Assembly (NCBI GenBank): GCA_965221455.1
Contig: OZ244890.1
Location: forward strand, 806,001 to 870,000
From: SMWN01 sp965221455
Lineage (GTDB): Bacteria > Pseudomonadota > Gammaproteobacteria > Eutrophobiales > Eutrophobiaceae
Length of the DNA: 64,000 bases
Reading direction: 5' to 3'
A program made the position numbers and the translations under genes. Shown here one piece after another: positions 61,475 through 64,000 of the stretch. The number at the start of each line of letters is the position of its first letter. Within the stretch, counting starts at the first letter, position 1. The notes below the pieces were generated by a model. That model did not search any database. It was not told where the DNA came from and worked only from the letters and a program-made list of their open reading frames with translations.

Positions 61475-62695
61475 TTACGAACGGTATTCAGAGTTAATAC
61501 GGACATATTCATGAGAGAGGTCACATGTCCATATAACTGAACTTGCCTTTCCTCTACCGAGTGAGATGCACACTTCTATCTCTTCCTGATTCATAACTCG
61601 CTGTCCCTCAGCTTCTGTATATCTTTCGGCTCTTTGCCCGAATTCAACAATTTTCACATCATTAAGCGAAATTGAAATTTTTTCAATATCCAGACCAGGG
61701 AGAGTGGTTTTTCCGATCACAGCAAGAATTCTTCCCCAATTTGGATCAGAGGCAAAAAAAGCGGTCTTAACCAGCGGCGAATTTGCAATAGCCAATGCGA
61801 CTTCCGTACATTCTTCCCTTGATACCCCGTCGGTAACATAAATTGAAATAAATTTTGTCGCCCCTTCGCCATCCCTAACTATCGCTTGAGCAAGATAAAT
61901 ACAAATTTCCAACAATGCATTTTTAAATAACAAGCCTGGAACTTCATCAAATGACTTTATTTCAGTCATGTTACTTTCTCCTGTGGCAACAAAAAAGCAA
62001 GCATCATTTGTAGAAGTATCGCCATCAACATTGATACAATTAAATGACTGTTCCACAACCTCATCCAATAACCCTTGAACCAAAGATTGTTTAATTCTTG
62101 CATCGGTAGCTATAAACGCCAGCATAGTCGCCATATCCGGTCTTATCATCCCTGATCCTTTGACAATTGCGGTAATTGTTATTTCACCTCCAGGAAGATC
62201 CAGTTTTTTGGATCTGCCTTTCGCTAAAGTATCTGTCGTCAAAATTGACTCAGCAACTTCATTCCATGCATTTTCCTCAAGGTTATCCAATAGATGCGGT
62301 AACGCATTGTTTATTTTATCGACTGGTAATGGCTCAGCAATAACACCTGTTGAAAATGGCAAAATACTTTTAACGTTGGTACCCGCGAGATCGGCTAAAT
62401 GATGACATACATTCATAGCTGCCTCGATTCCATTATCTCCCAAACCCGCATTGGCATTACCAGAATTGATCAAACAAAAATTGGGGATCTCCTGTTGTAG
62501 ATGACTTCTGGCGATGATGACGGGAGCAGCACAAAATGCATTCCGGGTAAATACAGCTGCGCAATTTGAATTATGCCGGAATGAGATTAACGCCAAGTCT
62601 TTCCTTCTCGTTTTATATATCCCCGCAGTACAAGCCGCGACTTGTACGCCTTTGACAGGCAGGAGCCCAGATATTTTATTTAAACCTACAGCCAT
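61475..62695 (-). CDS. argJ: Bifunctional ornithine acetyltransferase / N-acetylglutamate synthase
   Basis: 406 residues. Arginine synthesis with acetyl recycling. The self-cleavage and nucleophile Thr is in KGSGMIRPDMATMLAFIATD; flanking CTAGIYKTRRKDLAL, LPFSTGVIAEPLP and NWGRILAVIGK are conserved. The C-terminal catalytic-site region (GRGKASSVIWTCDLSHEYVRIN) is intact. Lies 8 bases before mutT/thiE and after secA, same strand. Confidence 0.97.
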   Translation of the reverse strand: MAVGLNKISGLLPVKGVQVAACTAGIYKTRRKDLALISFRHNSNCAAVFTRNAFCAAPVIIARSHLQQEIPNFCLINSGNANAGLGDNGIEAAMNVCHHLADLAGTNVKSILPFSTGVIAEPLPVDKINNALPHLLDNLEENAWNEVAESILTTDTLAKGRSKKLDLPGGEITITAIVKGSGMIRPDMATMLAFIATDARIKQSLVQGLLDEVVEQSFNCINVDGDTSTNDACFFVATGESNMTEIKSFDEVPGLLFKNALLEICIYLAQAIVRDGEGATKFISIYVTDGVSREECTEVALAIANSPLVKTAFFASDPNWGRILAVIGKTTLPGLDIEKISISLNDVKIVEFGQRAERYTEAEGQRVMNQEEIEVCISLGRGKASSVIWTCDLSHEYVRINSEYRS

Positions 62696-62716
62696 GCAGC
62701 ATACCGAACTTTATGC

Positions 62717-64000
62717 TTACCTTAATTTCCCATGGCACTGCTTGTATTTCTTCCCGGATCCACAAGGACAAGGATAATTACGCCCAATCTTTTTTTGTCC
62801 GCGTACGAAAGGCTCCAACCCCTTGCTGTCAAGATTGTTTTCTTGTTTATTCCTCAACACATCCGGGGATGCCGCGTGGTTAAACTGCATATCTTGACGC
62901 CTATTACGCTTTTGCTCTGCGGCATCAATATCCTCTTCATTTCCTACCTGAACCTTTGATAGAAATGATATAACATCGTGTTTAATGTTCTCAAGCATCA
63001 CGACAAACATTTCAAAAGCTTCTCGTTTGTATTCCTGCTTTGGGTTCTTGGCAGCATAACTTCTCAAATTAATACCCTGCCGTAGATGATCCATCATGAC
63101 TAGATGATCCTTCCATTGCCTGTCAAGAATATCCAGCATCACCTGTTTTTCAACACGCCTCATAATATCGGAACTAATCAGCTCTTCCTTTTTCTGTGCT
63201 GCTCTCACAACATTCTCGTGAATCCTTTCTCTAAGCGTTTCTTCATGTAGTGACTGATCGCTTTCGAGCCAGGCTGCGATATCCAGACTTAAACCAAGAT
63301 CGTGAGATGTTGCTTCAGTTAAACCGTTGATATCCCATAATTCATCAACACTGCCACGCGGAATAAATGAGTCAATGATAGCATTCACCACATCTTCACG
63401 CATCGCCTCTATATTTTCCTTAATATTATCATCCATCAACAAATCATTTCTTTGCTCATAGATCACCTTGCGTTGATCGTTCGCAACATCATCATACTCA
63501 AGAAGATGTTTTCTTATATCAAAATTATGCGCTTCAACTTTTCTCTGAGCATTCTCAATCGCACGACTAACCAATGAGGATTCAATTGCCTCGTTATCTT
63601 CCATTCCGAGTTTTTGCATGAGTGATGAAACTCTGTCTGAAGCAAAAATTCGCATCAAATTATCTTCAAGTGAAAGATAAAATCGACTGGAACCTGAATC
63701 ACCTTGACGACCCGAGCGACCTCGTAATTGATTGTCTATGCGTCTTGATTCATGTCGTTCGGTACCGATAATGTGTAATCCACCACTCGCAATAACAGTT
63801 TGATGTCTTGTTTCCCATACCGCTTTTACTTTTTCTATTTCGGTTTCATTATCTAACTTCCCAAGTTCGGCTTCCAGATTACCTCCAAGCACGATATCTG
63901 TTCCACGACCTGCCATATTGGTTGCGATAGTGACGGCACCAGGCATTCCCGCCTGTTCAATAATTTCAGCTTCCCTTTCATGTTGTTTGGCGTTAAGTAC
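62717..64000 (-). CDS. secA: Preprotein translocase ATPase SecA, C-terminal part (runs off the window)
   Basis: 428 codons from the window edge to the stop. Starts within the second nucleotide-binding domain (AGMPGAVTIATNMAGRGTDI, QLRGRSGRQGDSGSSRFYLS), continues through the helical wing and scaffold domains, and ends with the zinc-binding SEC-C tail NYPCPCGSGKKYKQCHG, which binds SecB. Length and order are as expected; the start is outside the window. Confidence 0.98.
   Translation of the reverse strand, partial: VLNAKQHEREAEIIEQAGMPGAVTIATNMAGRGTDIVLGGNLEAELGKLDNETEIEKVKAVWETRHQTVIASGGLHIIGTERHESRRIDNQLRGRSGRQGDSGSSRFYLSLEDNLMRIFASDRVSSLMQKLGMEDNEAIESSLVSRAIENAQRKVEAHNFDIRKHLLEYDDVANDQRKVIYEQRNDLLMDDNIKENIEAMREDVVNAIIDSFIPRGSVDELWDINGLTEATSHDLGLSLDIAAWLESDQSLHEETLRERIHENVVRAAQKKEELISSDIMRRVEKQVMLDILDRQWKDHLVMMDHLRQGINLRSYAAKNPKQEYKREAFEMFVVMLENIKHDVISFLSKVQVGNEEDIDAAEQKRNRRQDMQFNHAASPDVLRNKQENNLDSKGLEPFVRGQKKIGRNYPCPCGSGKKYKQCHGKLR

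Overview
The window is chromosomal DNA of a proteobacterium, most likely a gammaproteobacterium (a betaproteobacterium is not excluded). Supporting blocks are secA-argJ-mutT/thiE, yacG-zapD-coaE-pilD-pilC-pilB, bamD/rluD, hda-perM-DUF2066 opposite purM, pilS-pilR-pilA with sigma-54 promoters, and ilvB-ilvN-ilvC-psd-pssA-leuA. No rRNA, tRNA, CRISPR array, transposase or integrase was seen.

Layout. 1-5.8 kb: branched-chain amino acid and phospholipid genes on the minus strand (leuA partial, pssA, a Psd homologue without its catalytic residues, ilvC, ilvN, ilvB). 6.1-7.9 kb: proS. 7.9-13.1 kb: an AT-rich accessory island made of a wrecked type I restriction-modification locus (hsdR fragment, hsdM fragment, an ORF6N gene with a nonsense codon) around five intact genes: a membrane-anchored protein, a TIR-like protein, an Nmad2-family protein, a MazG-type protein with an extra C-terminal domain, and a uracil-DNA-glycosylase-like protein. 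This is the best candidate for a little-studied conflict or nucleotide-modification system. 13.2-18.7 kb: acyP, yihY-like, arsC-like, wrbA, hda, perM, DUF2066.

18.8-29.9 kb: a GC-rich insertion between DUF2066 and purM. It carries one giant secreted-protein gene (about 3,070 residues, 19 tandem Calx-beta-like repeats, two C-terminal dockerin-like motifs). Direct repeats of about 270 bp flank it. A decayed piece of a second copy of the gene and a third partial repeat lie downstream. 29.9-32.6 kb: purM, trmJ, suhB. 32.7-33.7 kb: two broken glycosyltransferase genes. 33.8-39.4 kb: a minus-strand operon VTC domain - DUF4956 - CYTH-like secreted protein - CotH kinase/beta-helix - small membrane protein, probably a cell-surface or phosphate-polymer system.

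39.6-44.2 kb: type IV pilin genes and their regulators. Two pilA copies each have a sigma-54 promoter, and a decayed duplicate of the pilR 3' end lies between them, recording a tandem duplication. 44.5-49.7 kb: sucCD and a large membrane/spermidine-synthase fusion. 50-53.5 kb: nadE, bamD, rluD. 54.2-59.8 kb: pilB, pilC, pilD, coaE, zapD, yacG. 59.9-64 kb: a small uncertain ORF, an ankyrin-repeat remnant, mutT/thiE, argJ, and the C-terminal third of secA. The type IV pilus genes work together: PilS/PilR with sigma-54 drive pilA, PilD processes prepilin, and PilB/PilC power and anchor assembly.
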